64,000 nucleotides of DNA from Paenibacillus sp. FSL W8-0186 (lineage in GTDB: Bacteria > Bacillota > Bacilli > Paenibacillales > Paenibacillaceae). Below the pieces are notes generated by a model, which did no database searches, was not told the origin of the DNA, and saw nothing but the letters and a program-made list of their open reading frames with translations. Location of the stretch: the NCBI RefSeq assembly GCF_037969765.1, contig NZ_CP150207.1, forward strand, positions 3,093,001-3,157,000, in the 5' to 3' direction. Each line of letters starts with the position of its first letter. Within the stretch, counting starts at the first letter, position 1. The translations under genes were made by a program, and so were the position numbers. Shown here in pieces: positions 52,243 through 60,970 of the stretch.

Positions 52243-53076
52243 TCACTGAGGAGGCGTGTTACCAAGCAGCTTCCATGGACCATGTTGTCCCGTAGTCCCT
52301 GGCTCTTGGCCTTGCGTCCACCACAGCGCTTCCCAGAATTGTCCGTTATGGAATACAACATCACCCGTATTGTAGATGCGGATCGTATTCCAGACCAGAT
52401 ATTCGCCGAAACGGTTCGGATCGCCAGGGAATCCTGGCTGTGGAGTCGTCGGCGCGTTTGGATTAATGCTCAAATTGACGTCCATCACTTGATAGAAGGC
52501 ATTTGGCGTATCCGCGATATCCCAAACAGCGACGATTACGTAATAGCCTTCGCGGTCGTTCGGAATGAAGCAGTCATTATAGACGTCGTCCGGCGGGATG
52601 GCTCCATCATCAATGTATCTGCAGAACAGCTCCAGATCCGAGCGCTTCAGCGGCTGATTCGGATCCCAGCCTTTCTTGGTAATATAATAATCCCAAGTGT
52701 TCGTGCTGTGGTTCGCAACGATTTTCCAGTGGAATGTATGCTCCCCGCCCTTCATATTCACTTTCTTCCAACGCGTGGATGATTGCTCATCAAGCTCCAG
52801 AAAAATTCCTGCGCTGGCAATCTTGCCGTCAGGTACGCCGAATTCAGGGAAATCCCCTCGTCCCTCGATACTGAATGGCTCATAAATAATTCTTCCACAG
52901 TTCACGTTCTCTCCCTTCGCGCACAAATCGGCGCGACTGTCGACTACATGCCCGTGCGCGGAAGCGCTATCAGCAAACAGCGTGGAACAGGCCAGCATGA
53001 CGAGCATCGTCCCCGCGGCGACCAGGAACATTTTAATTTTCGAATATTTACGGTCTATCATAACTTCAGCTGTCAT
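52243..53076 (-). CDS. Lytic polysaccharide monooxygenase (AA10) with CBM5/12
   Basis: 277 residues; a longer upstream TAT-like extension is not evident. Signal peptide ends SASA, so the mature protein begins with His41 (HGHVVDSRADLC), the copper histidine brace; the second histidine is in WKIVANHSTNTWDYYITKKG. C-terminal about 45 residues form a chitin-binding CBM5/12 (FHNGQFWEALWWTQGQEPG). Oxidatively cleaves crystalline chitin or cellulose outside the cell. Likely regulated by the 400-base upstream region. Single gene. Confidence 0.95.
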   Translation of the reverse strand: MTAEVMIDRKYSKIKMFLVAAGTMLVMLACSTLFADSASAHGHVVDSRADLCAKGENVNCGRIIYEPFSIEGRGDFPEFGVPDGKIASAGIFLELDEQSSTRWKKVNMKGGEHTFHWKIVANHSTNTWDYYITKKGWDPNQPLKRSDLELFCRYIDDGAIPPDDVYNDCFIPNDREGYYVIVAVWDIADTPNAFYQVMDVNLSINPNAPTTPQPGFPGDPNRFGEYLVWNTIRIYNTGDVVFHNGQFWEALWWTQGQEPGTTGQHGPWKLLGNTPPQ

Positions 53077-53460
53077 TTCATCTTCCTCCTTTTAATTTGA
53101 ATAGGATAGGATTGCATCATACCAACACTCTTAAGCTACTATTTTCCTAGACCACCTCTTTCCAAGCATCATTTGCTGGTTCCCACGCTTGACAAGAAAC
53201 GGCGTTCCTCCTTTCTTCAAGCTTTTATTATCAAGTCCTGAAGAGAGTTGTCGAATTCCTTGAGGTCGCGGTTCAGGAATTGATGACAGAGATTAGATAA
53301 TAAAGCGCAGAATACTAGTGCGATCGTTGAAGATGATAAATAGCGAGGAATGATTTGACAAATGGAATATTATGGTTTTATTTAATTCATATTAATTTAA
53401 AATACTATATTTGTCAATTTTATGACAAAAATAGAAATACAAAATCTAATTTCATATAAA
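53077..53460. other. Intergenic region, LPMO promoter area
   Basis: About 380 AT-rich bases. No coding frame with a ribosome binding site. Promoter signals for the LPMO gene are expected near 53080-53160. Confidence 0.5.
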
Positions 53461-53462
53461 AA

Positions 53463-53480
53463 AAGCACCTTACGGTGCTT
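53463..53480 (-). terminator. Terminator of the secreted-protein gene at 53485
   Basis: AAGCACC / GGTGCTT stem; minus-strand tail TTTTTTTATATG; just after the stop at 53485. Confidence 0.9.
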
Positions 53481-53484
53481 GATA

Positions 53485-54507
53485 TTAAGAAATATAGGGA
53501 TTGCGGACATATTCCCTGCTAAAGCTGCCGAGGTTGCCGAAATAAATCGAGATGAGCTTAGCCGGATCGGTGGCTAATTCCCCGCCTTTCAACTGGCCGC
53601 CGTCGTCCTTGTCGTCCCAGGCCCAGGGAGCATTAGCGCCTCCTCTGCCGTTATTGCCGTTGAACGCCCCCCAGCTGGAGAAAGTTTTCGGATCAAACCT
53701 GTGGTCCCACATCCCGTTAGGCGCAAAGATATCTACGAGCTTATATTTTACATCGCGGTCATTGCCTCCCTTTGGCACGCCGGCAACATCTCTGCTCGGA
53801 TAATAATAGATTACGTCGGTATTCGCATAGCTGGTTCCGTCCCATGCCTTGATGCCGTGGCCTTTAGCTTCCTGGAACGTTACCGGATGATTCATTCCGT
53901 CATAGCTGAGGTAGCGTACTGTTCCATCAATCGTCTCCTGGCCGTTCGTGTACGTGCTGTCGCTGGGTTTGAATGAGTAGAAATCCTTATGGAATACCGT
54001 TACCATTGCCTCCAGCCGGCCATATTCCGTGCCATCCTTGCGAACAACCGTCAGAACTCCCTCCAAATCATTCTCATGCTCATCGAGGCCGAAGAAGGGA
54101 AAATCCGTCCAATCGCGAGGATGAAAAAAGGCATATAAAATGAACCAGTGCGTCGTGGTTTCCACGATCGAATAATACGCTGTGCCTTTGAGACGTCCGG
54201 GATCAACGGATTGATTCTCCCAATTGTTCGAAGTGTCCCAATCCCCATCAAAATCGATGGCCGTTAAATAATCTGCATCATAATCGCTGCTGTCCGTATC
54301 TTGAATGTGTACGGGTGCCCAGCGGTAAGCCAGATCCAAATCGCTCGCCGCTGAAGCGCTCCCGGCTGGAATTGCCGTGTTCGCGAGCAGGAGCGCAAAC
54401 ATCAAGACAACGGACAATACCGCCCTGCCCCGCTTTCCCCGTCCAAGCTTCTCCTTATCCGTCCGAGTGTATGAATGATCATGATGAACCTGGCTCATTT
54501 TGTTCAT
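53485..54507 (-). CDS. Secreted protein of unknown function (VPS62-like fold impression)
   Basis: 340 residues. Start ATG after GGAGG. The N-terminal has a twin-basic-rich positively charged region then hydrophobic AVLSVVLMFALLLANTAIP and an AXA-type site (SASAA). The mature domain has LAYRWAPVHIQDTDSSDYDADYL, WFILYAFFHPRDWTDFPF, DEHENDLEGVLTVV and repeated aromatic residues. This pattern recalls VPS62/NPP1-type secreted proteins of bacteria and fungi, a weak similarity. Function not assigned; might be a surface or toxin-like protein. Stands alone. Confidence 0.65.
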   Translation of the reverse strand: MNKMSQVHHDHSYTRTDKEKLGRGKRGRAVLSVVLMFALLLANTAIPAGSASAASDLDLAYRWAPVHIQDTDSSDYDADYLTAIDFDGDWDTSNNWENQSVDPGRLKGTAYYSIVETTTHWFILYAFFHPRDWTDFPFFGLDEHENDLEGVLTVVRKDGTEYGRLEAMVTVFHKDFYSFKPSDSTYTNGQETIDGTVRYLSYDGMNHPVTFQEAKGHGIKAWDGTSYANTDVIYYYPSRDVAGVPKGGNDRDVKYKLVDIFAPNGMWDHRFDPKTFSSWGAFNGNNGRGGANAPWAWDDKDDGGQLKGGELATDPAKLISIYFGNLGSFSREYVRNPYIS

Positions 54508-55147
54508 GTTCTGTCCTCCTATCTTTTATCTTAATTTCACACTAAGAATACTAAACCATTTATGTAAATTAATAACTTTTATCTGATTTACTCTGATGGC
54601 TGTTTCCGTAATAATTTCTGTCGATGATCCCTGACTCTGTAAACTAGTAAAAGAAAGCTGGATATGCTTATGCTTATGCTTAGGCTTAGGCTTATGCTTA
54701 GGCACCAACTCGGGATTAACCGGAATGCCGGCTCAAAACCGAAATCAGTGCTTGACCAGAGGGCAGAGACGAGTGCGTGCGTAAAAGCTGGAGATAAATC
54801 TAATGGTTGTGAGCGACGTTATTTGGGTTGACATTAGGGTTTGCAAAATGTAACGGTTGTCAGCGAACCTATTTCCCGTTTTATCGTACGCTGAGGGGCT
54901 GTCTCGATCGAATAAGCGCGCATACAACCGTTAGAAAAGTAACCTCCATTTTTAGGGCCGATTAAACGCTATGACAACCGTTAGCGTAGCGTTGCTCCAA
55001 ATAGATCGCCGTTCGAGGCTAACCCTTTGGTCATTCACCGAGTTCTAGGTTGGGCCGGAACTCCTCCAATATATCTCTTGTTATTCGCAAGCTGATGTTT
55101 TATATTGACATAATAGTAGGTCAAAAACAAAAGAGGTGAACGGCGGG
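54508..55147. other. Intergenic region with hexamer and AACGGTTGT-type repeats
   Basis: About 640 bases. A microsatellite of GCTTAT/GCTTAG hexamers lies at 54663-54702. Four copies of a degenerate AACGGTTGTNAGCG element lie around 54800, 54851, 54925 (inverted) and 54972 (inverted). A 60-codon minus-strand frame (54526-54708) reads KPKHKHKH through the hexamers and is judged non-coding. Confidence 0.6.
54663..54702. repeat. Hexamer microsatellite (GCTTAT/GCTTAG)
   Basis: Seven units, such as ATGCTT ATGCTT AGGCTT AGGCTT ATGCTT AGGC, in an otherwise unique intergenic stretch. Confidence 0.75.
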
Positions 55148-56077
55148 ATGACTCCACGCACGAAGGAACAAAATGAAGAGATCCGGCTGCGGCGTCTAGT
55201 GCAAATCCGTAAAGCTGCTGCCGATGTGTTTCTGTGTAAAGGGCCTTTACTGGAAATCCGCGATGTGGCCGCACAGGCGGGACTCGGCTATGGTACGGTA
55301 TACCATTATTACAGCAATAAGGGCGATCTGCTCCACGATCTGCTATTGGACGCGTTGGAGCGGGCCGGGAGATGGCTAGAAGCGCCACTGAAGGATCCGG
55401 CAGAAGGCCCCGTTGGAGGAAGCGATAAGGCCCTGCTGAAGATACCGTCGGAGGATCCGCTAGAGGCTCCGTCTGAGCCACCGATGGAGGCCCTGCTGAA
55501 GAACTCGTTGGGGGGCCCTCTAAAGGCCCCGCTGGAGGCCCAACTGGAGAACCCGCCGCTTGAGGCCCCGCTAGCGGGCCAACTTAAGACCCCGCGCGCT
55601 TCAGTTTCGGGAAAGGCGCCGGCGGACGGGCATTTCGGCTTGGCTGCTGCCGCGGATACCGGGAACTCGGCTGCCGCGGGTTCCCGAAGCGGAGACCGCG
55701 AAACGGACGCTGCCGCAGAGCTTAGCCCCGTCGCCACCGCCGTTGTGCGGCTGCTGCAGCTTTGGGCCGAGGACCACGCCCTGTACCTGCTGTATAAGCT
55801 GGCCGGCGAGGGCTTTGCCTCGCTGCCTGAAGCGCGCTCGGCCCCGCTCTCGGCCGCCTTTCGCCGGGAGGTGCTCGCGCCGCTGGCGGCGCTGCTGAAA
55901 AGCGGGCGTGCGGCGGACAGGGCTGCCGCTTCGCCCGGAAACGCAGCTGAGCCGCCGTATCGGCTTGAGCGCGCGGAAATGCTGCTGGCCGCCTTGGTCG
56001 GCTGCGCCTCGCTTTCGCTTCGCCGCGGGAAGCTTCACGAGGAGGCCAGAGATATCGCCCAGTTTTTAAAATTATAA
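55148..56077 (+). CDS. TetR-family regulator with a proline/leucine-rich low-complexity insert
   Basis: 309 residues from the ATG at 55148 (AGAGGTG ten bases upstream; a GTG at 55136 has no site). Residues 1-75 are a TetR helix-turn-helix: RKAAADVFLCKGPLLEIRDV, AAQAGLGYGTVYHYYSNKGDLLHDLL. Residues about 85-185 are an unusual run of LEAPL/EDPLEAPS/PLKAPLEA-like repeats and Ala-Gly-rich segments, not part of the fold. The C-terminal domain resumes at about 190 (VVRLLQLWAEDHALYLLYKLA). GC-rich. Overlapping operon with methionine aminopeptidase 28 bases later. Confidence 0.85.
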   Translation: MTPRTKEQNEEIRLRRLVQIRKAAADVFLCKGPLLEIRDVAAQAGLGYGTVYHYYSNKGDLLHDLLLDALERAGRWLEAPLKDPAEGPVGGSDKALLKIPSEDPLEAPSEPPMEALLKNSLGGPLKAPLEAQLENPPLEAPLAGQLKTPRASVSGKAPADGHFGLAAAADTGNSAAAGSRSGDRETDAAAELSPVATAVVRLLQLWAEDHALYLLYKLAGEGFASLPEARSAPLSAAFRREVLAPLAALLKSGRAADRAAASPGNAAEPPYRLERAEMLLAALVGCASLSLRRGKLHEEARDIAQFLKL

Positions 56078-56104
56078 TATTGATAAGGAGCGAGCAAACA
56101 GAAG

Positions 56105-56851
56105 ATGATCATTTTAAAATCACCCAGAGAAATCGAAGAGATGAAGCCGGCGGGCCAAATCGTTGCAGACTGCCACCGCGAGGTGGCCAAGCTGATCGAG
56201 CCTGGGATCACCACCCGGGAAATCAATGACTTTGTGGCCAGACACATCACCAAGCTGGGCGGCAAGCAGTTTACGAAAGGCTACAACGGTTTCCCTGCCG
56301 AAACCTGCACTTCGGTCAACGATGTGGTGGCCCACGGCATTCCTTCGAACCGGGCGCTTATGGACGGAGACTTGCTGAAGCTCGACATCGTTGTGGAATA
56401 CGGCGGATGGTTCGGCGATTCGTGCTGGAGCTATGCGGTAGGCAATATCCCGCCGGAGGCGCAAAAATTAATGAAGGTGACAAAGGAATGCTTGGATCTG
56501 GGGATCGCCCGGGCGCTCCCCGGAGGTCGGCTCGGCGACATAACATCAGCGATTCAACAGCATGCGGAAGCGAACGGGTTCTCGGTCGTGCGTGATCTGC
56601 TGGCGCACGGGATCGGGCGGAGCCTGCATGAGGAGCCGAACTACGAGCATATCGGCGTAGCCGGCAAAGGCATTCGGTTAAAGGAAGGCATGGTGTTTAC
56701 GATTGAACCGATGCTCAACGAAGGGACATTTCGTATTACGATCGACGACGACCAGTGGACAGCGAGAACGGCCGACGGCAAGCTGACTGCGCAATATGAG
56801 CATACGATCGCAGTCACGCCGGACGGACCGCTGATTTTAACAGCCCAGTAA
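56105..56851 (+). CDS. map: Type I methionine aminopeptidase
   Basis: 248 residues, ATG 13 bases after AAGGAG. Metal-binding layout: VNDVVAHGIPSNRALMDGDLLKLDI (two aspartates), AHGIGRSLHEEPN (His), MVFTIEPMLN (Glu) and QYEHTIAV (Glu-His). Removes N-terminal methionine. Slightly shorter than 250-264-residue paralogues; probably a second, condition-specific copy since it follows a TetR gene (inference). Confidence 0.95.
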   Translation: MIILKSPREIEEMKPAGQIVADCHREVAKLIEPGITTREINDFVARHITKLGGKQFTKGYNGFPAETCTSVNDVVAHGIPSNRALMDGDLLKLDIVVEYGGWFGDSCWSYAVGNIPPEAQKLMKVTKECLDLGIARALPGGRLGDITSAIQQHAEANGFSVVRDLLAHGIGRSLHEEPNYEHIGVAGKGIRLKEGMVFTIEPMLNEGTFRITIDDDQWTARTADGKLTAQYEHTIAVTPDGPLILTAQ

Positions 56852-56936
56852 GCATCCAGGCGCACGGACCGGAACGCGTCTAACTTTACCAATTTACGAA
56901 TAACCGCCTTCCCGGGAAAATGGGCCAGAAGTAAAA

Positions 56937-56974
56937 CACTTCCTTCATAGCCGTTGTCCGCCATAAAGGAAGTG
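56937..56974 (-). terminator. Terminator of the SRPBCC-protein gene
   Basis: CACTTCCTT / AAGGAAGTG stem with a 20-base loop; minus-strand tail TTTTAC. Between the convergent map and SRPBCC genes. Confidence 0.6.
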
Positions 56975-56999
56975 CACCTTTTCTTACCTAACTTGTGTA

Positions 57000-57470
57000 T
57001 CAAACCGGTTCAGGAGGAGCCTTGTCCGCTACAACCGCAAGGACGATACCATGCTCCAGCAGCGCCTTTAATGCACAGAGCACCATTGTAAATCCGCCCA
57101 TCGCGTCAAGGGCATCCTGTACAGCTTGATCCCCATCACCCTTAAATCCGGAGTTCGTAACACTAAGATAGGTTTCGCTATCGCTGAACGGTGTAAAGAC
57201 CATTTCCACGGTTTGAATATCGGGCGGCGACCAATTTAGCAAAATACGGCGGTTTGCTTCGATTTCCAGCACATCCACATCTGTCCCGACACCGTACATC
57301 TCCCATTCCCAGCGGATGCGCTTGCCGGCCTCCAGCCTTCCGCTGCTCTTCGTAAACCAGAATTTTGTAGTGATTGAAGGGTCCGCTATGGCCTCAAATA
57401 CCTCTTCTACCGGACGACGAATCAACATTCCCGTTCGAACAACAGGCGCCTCTTTCATATGCATTTTCAT
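57000..57470 (-). CDS. SRPBCC/AHSA1-like protein
   Basis: 156 residues, ATG after GGGAGGAG. Typical Bet v 1-like opening RTGMLIRRPVEEVFEAIADP and TKFWFTKSSGRLEAG, then VDVLEIEANRRILLNW and a C-terminal helix MGGFTMVLCALKALLEHG. Members bind hydrophobic ligands or assist Hsp90 in eukaryotes; bacterial roles vary. Cytoplasmic, single gene. Ligand unknown. Confidence 0.9.
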   Translation of the reverse strand: MKMHMKEAPVVRTGMLIRRPVEEVFEAIADPSITTKFWFTKSSGRLEAGKRIRWEWEMYGVGTDVDVLEIEANRRILLNWSPPDIQTVEMVFTPFSDSETYLSVTNSGFKGDGDQAVQDALDAMGGFTMVLCALKALLEHGIVLAVVADKAPPEPV

Positions 57471-57554
57471 ACTCCTCCCTTCGGCATTATAGCTTGTATC
57501 CAGCCTCCCCGATTCCCTGGCCTGCCATACACTGCAACCCAGCCAGTTCGGCAG

Positions 57555-58643
57555 TTAAGCCCAAAATTCCCGCAGCGCCTCCTCCAGTTCGCTTTGTTCA
57601 TCCGCCTCTACCCAGCTGCCGGGAATAAGGAGATAGCGGCAGGCGCTGCTCTGCAAATAGCTATAGATGATTTGTACGGCATCGATATCTTCCCGGGTTA
57701 TCTCGGCAGCATCGGGTTCCGTATCTTTCGTGAAATAGCTCAGAATCAAGGCTTTGGCTCTCTGTTGCAGCGATTCGATATCCGCTCTAGCAGCCACAGA
57801 GCACCGCTCACTGTGCAGCACAACGTTCCCCTTAATTAGAAATAGCTTTATCGTATCTTTGTCTAAATGCTCGTAGATAACGATGCTGTGATTCTCAGCC
57901 GCGAACTCGATCACCTGCCTTTTGCTTAAGAGCAAATTCACCGCCTCCATGCCGTCCCTGTACTTTGCAGCCTGCTCAAAATCGAAACGTTCGGCGGCCT
58001 CTACCATTTTGTGCTCCATTTCATCATATAAACTTCGATCATTCCCTTGAAGCAGGCCAATGAATCGATCCATGACTTCATCGAATCGCCGGGCATTTGC
58101 GCCGCCAAGGCATTTGCCAAGACAGAGGCCAAGCGAATAGTTCAAGCATGGAGTATTTGCCGATGCAGCTGCAGGCCTATAATTGCAGGCGATTTTACAG
58201 CATTCCTCAATCCTTGCCACGGCATGTTCAAGGCTTTTTCTGCTGGCTGTATAAGGGCCAAAAAAACGAGACCGGTCTTGACCGCCATCATCCAGCGTAT
58301 CTGTAATTTCCAGCCAGCGCCAATCGCGCTTTTGCCGTAATACGATGTAACTGTAACCTAGCGGATTTTTCATCTTCCGATTATACATTGGCTTTATGTC
58401 CTGAATGAGCCTGCATTCCAGCATAAACGCTTCAAACTCCGTATCGGTAACGATGTGCTCCAGGTCTTTGACATGGTGAACCAGTTTTTTCACTTTGGGG
58501 GAGTGCGATTTATTGTTGTAAAAATATGATTGAACTCTTTTCTTCAGACTTTTGGATTTGCCAACGTAAATGACCGTTCCCCGCGAATCTCTCATGAGAT
58601 ATACGCCCGGCGACAGCGGTAGCTCCTGTATTATTGTTTTCAT
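57555..58643 (-). CDS. UvrC N-terminal-half homologue (GIY-YIG nuclease)
   Basis: 362 residues. ATG at 58643; in-frame upstream codons (58676) look less likely. GIY-YIG domain: PGVYLMRDSRGTVIYVGKSKSLKKRV, YFYNNKSHSPKVKKLVHH. Then a cysteine set (CNYRP to TPCLNYSLGLCLGKC) like the Fe-S site of UvrC, with a seven-residue insertion, and a UVR motif DEMEHKMVEAAERFDFEQAAKYRD. It stops before the RNase H-like and helix-hairpin-helix halves, so it could make only the 3' incision, like Cho. Upstream UvrC partners not seen. Resembles excinuclease Cho/UvrC-like proteins of Bacillota. Confidence 0.88.
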   Translation of the reverse strand: MKTIIQELPLSPGVYLMRDSRGTVIYVGKSKSLKKRVQSYFYNNKSHSPKVKKLVHHVKDLEHIVTDTEFEAFMLECRLIQDIKPMYNRKMKNPLGYSYIVLRQKRDWRWLEITDTLDDGGQDRSRFFGPYTASRKSLEHAVARIEECCKIACNYRPAAASANTPCLNYSLGLCLGKCLGGANARRFDEVMDRFIGLLQGNDRSLYDEMEHKMVEAAERFDFEQAAKYRDGMEAVNLLLSKRQVIEFAAENHSIVIYEHLDKDTIKLFLIKGNVVLHSERCSVAARADIESLQQRAKALILSYFTKDTEPDAAEITREDIDAVQIIYSYLQSSACRYLLIPGSWVEADEQSELEEALREFWA

Positions 58644-58794
58644 TTGAGTGCATGATCCTCTCAACGAATCTATCAAATATGGCGAATTCCGCTCAACTTA
58701 AAGATACCATACGCACACCAAGAAGCACCACATTCACCGCCGGATCGGAGCTTGACGAACGTGATGCTTTTATATAAAAAAGCTATAACCTGGA

Positions 58795-59361
58795 TTAACC
58801 CCTTTCCGAATAGGGCTGATTGGCTATCATTGCCCCGTAGCCGACTGGCGGCCCCAAAATCACGGATTCCCGAATGGGCGCAACGGCTCGTGCATAATCC
58901 TCTGCACGAATGCCATACGCACGCTGCGCCACCTCTGCCGGCAGGAAACGCAGAAAATCCGAGCCATACACAATATCCGGCGTAGGCTGATCGAAAATCG
59001 TAAGCAGGTGGGCATGATCGCTTTCCGCGATAATCCAGTGAAACCAGCCTTTGGGTAACATACAGACTTGCCCGGGCTTTAAATGGTAGGAAATCAATCT
59101 TTGCGTAAATGGATCAAACACGGAGGTAATTACCTCTCCATGGATAACATATACCAGTTCGTTGACATTTGTATGCCAATGCGGCTGGATAATGATGCCT
59201 TTCGTTAAATGTACATTGAAAAATCCGGTTTTTATCGCAGGAAGCTGTTCCCCGAATACTTGGGTAATATAATTATGCGGATCGCGCTGATAGTTTAGCA
59301 CTTGATTGGAATCCGCCGCCAGGCGCAAATTCGGATCTTGCAGAACGGGATCGATCATCAT
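58795..59361 (-). CDS. Cupin-domain protein
   Basis: 188 residues, ATG after AAGGAGGATGCT. One cupin barrel with metal-binding motif 1 (QPHWHTNVNELVYVIHGEV) and motif 2 (PGQVCMLPKGWFHWIIA), partially preserved histidines (H-W-H and H at WFHW). C-terminal about 70 residues form a tail unusual for cupins (YGIRAEDYARAVAPIRES). Resembles oxalate decarboxylase/spherulin-type proteins; substrate unknown. Cytoplasmic. Confidence 0.85.
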   Translation of the reverse strand: MMIDPVLQDPNLRLAADSNQVLNYQRDPHNYITQVFGEQLPAIKTGFFNVHLTKGIIIQPHWHTNVNELVYVIHGEVITSVFDPFTQRLISYHLKPGQVCMLPKGWFHWIIAESDHAHLLTIFDQPTPDIVYGSDFLRFLPAEVAQRAYGIRAEDYARAVAPIRESVILGPPVGYGAMIANQPYSERG

Positions 59362-59450
59362 AGCATCCTCCTTGAATGGGTAAACGTCTATTCAACATAT
59401 GCCCAGGATGCTCGATTTGCTACAGATGCGCCATGTACGATCTGAGACAT

Positions 59451-59474
59451 AAAAAGGGCGCCTTCACGGCACCC
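59451..59474 (-). terminator. Terminator of the SLH-domain protein gene
   Basis: GGGCGCC / GGCACCC stem (59456-59462 with 59468-59474); minus-strand tail TTTTTATGTC; 18 bases after the stop at 59492. Confidence 0.85.
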
Positions 59475-59491
59475 AAGCTGTACACAGATAA

Positions 59492-60877
59492 TTATTTATC
59501 GTCATTGTCTTGCTCATCATCGTCATCATCTTTATCGTCGCTGTCGATCTCGAGCTTCAATTGCTTCCCGCTGGAGAATTTAATTTTGAGCTCCAGCTCT
59601 TTGATTTGATCCTTGTTGATATCCAGCGCTGTCATCAGCTTCTCTGCGGCTTCCCTGCTGCTCATGCTGTCCGTTAAGCCAGCTTCGCCAAGAACCTTCT
59701 CTACATACTGCACGGCTTGCTGGCCTTTGAGCTTTTCCTTGTCTTTTTTGGCGCTGATTTCGACCTCGGCCTGGGCAGCTCCCTTTTTCTGCTTGTATTC
59801 CAGCTGTACTTTTTGCTTCCCTGTCAGCTCGGCCTCAAATTCGAATTCCTCAATCCCGCCAGCGTTTTGTTCCGGCCTCGGCTTTACTTCGGTTTTCTTA
59901 TCCTTTTCCTTATCCTTTTCCTTATCTTTTTCCTTTTCCTTGTCCTTAGAAACGGTTTCTTTCGCAGGTACAAGCTCAGCCTCCACCACATTGCCATCTT
60001 TTACGATCAATTTCACGGTATCGTTGACGGCAATTTGTTTGTCCAAAATAAGCTTATTGTAGCTCTTCACAGGCAGCTCAGAGGAAATTCCGTAAGATAA
60101 CAATTGTTTGTTTACGGTCTCGATTTTGATTTGCCCCTGAACGGAGTTATTGCTGCTGTCCGCTGCTCCAGCCGAAAATTGAATTTCCTTTACCGTACCG
60201 CTTACGGAGATCGCTCCTTGATTCTGGAGCAGTCCTTCATTGGTCCGATCCAGCAGTGCCGCCATCTCCGCACGGGTCACATTCTTATTCGGCTTGAATG
60301 TACCATCAGGATAGCCGCTCACAATTCCTTGGGCAACGGCAACGTTCACGTAGCCGACAGCGCCTGCGGGAATCGCCTTCGCATCTTTGAAATCAGGAAT
60401 CTTCGTCATTTGACTTAGCGCTTCCTCCTCCAGCCCCAAAGATTTGACCAGCAGGCTCGATACCCATACGCGGCTAGCCGGCTTGTCCGGCATAATTTTA
60501 TCCTCCGCCGCATCAAACAGTCCCTTCTCCAGCGCTACGATGACATAACCTTTGGCCCAGGAGTACCGCTTGTCCAACTGATCTGCATCTTTGAAATGAA
60601 GCTGGGTTTCGCTGGATTTCGATTTGGCATCGCCATCGAGTCCCATCAAACGGACGGCCGTAACGATAGCTTCGACGCGGGTGACTGGCTGGTTCGGACG
60701 GAAGGAGCCGTCCTCGAAGCCCTGCAATACTTTTTTCGATTGCATTTTCGTTATGTATCCCGCTGCCCATTCCGCTTCTTGAATATCTTTAAATTCCCGC
60801 GCCATAATTTGGCCAGATTGTCCGAAGATAAGAAATCCGGCTAATAGCAAGCATAGCAAACCCTTTACCTTTTTCAT
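59492..60877 (-). CDS. S-layer homology protein with YusW-like C-terminal module
   Basis: 461 residues. ATG at 60877 follows GAGAGGAAGG. Signal peptide (KKVKGLLCLLLAGFLIFG). Three SLH domains (about 26-75, 90-150, 155-210; PNQPVTRVEAIVTAVRLMG, PDGTFKPNKNVTRAEMAALLDR). An OB-like stretch (SGTVKEIQFSAGAADS) follows, then a KEKDKEKDKE linker, then a YusW-like domain (AELTGKQKVQLEYK, KGQQAVQYVEKVLGEAGL) and an acidic tail rich in Asp. SLH domains anchor the protein to secondary cell wall polymer. The C-terminal module is shared with the RsgI-like neighbour. Confidence 0.88.
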   Translation of the reverse strand: MKKVKGLLCLLLAGFLIFGQSGQIMAREFKDIQEAEWAAGYITKMQSKKVLQGFEDGSFRPNQPVTRVEAIVTAVRLMGLDGDAKSKSSETQLHFKDADQLDKRYSWAKGYVIVALEKGLFDAAEDKIMPDKPASRVWVSSLLVKSLGLEEEALSQMTKIPDFKDAKAIPAGAVGYVNVAVAQGIVSGYPDGTFKPNKNVTRAEMAALLDRTNEGLLQNQGAISVSGTVKEIQFSAGAADSSNNSVQGQIKIETVNKQLLSYGISSELPVKSYNKLILDKQIAVNDTVKLIVKDGNVVEAELVPAKETVSKDKEKEKDKEKDKEKDKKTEVKPRPEQNAGGIEEFEFEAELTGKQKVQLEYKQKKGAAQAEVEISAKKDKEKLKGQQAVQYVEKVLGEAGLTDSMSSREAAEKLMTALDINKDQIKELELKIKFSSGKQLKLEIDSDDKDDDDDEQDNDDK

Positions 60878-60970
60878 GAAGTCCTTCCTCTCGATTAATA
60901 ATGATCTCAAAGCCCTACATCTGTTATTACGGAAGCAGATGTCTTTTTATGGGGGGCGCTTCAAATAAAC

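Noticed and set aside
54526-54708. 60-codon minus-strand frame encoding a KPKHKHKH stretch
   Set aside because: Generated by the hexamer microsatellite; no ribosome binding site and low-complexity product.
55601-56038. Minus-strand frames opposite the TetR gene
   Set aside because: High GC produces long spurious frames; the plus-strand frame has the helix-turn-helix and a ribosome binding site.
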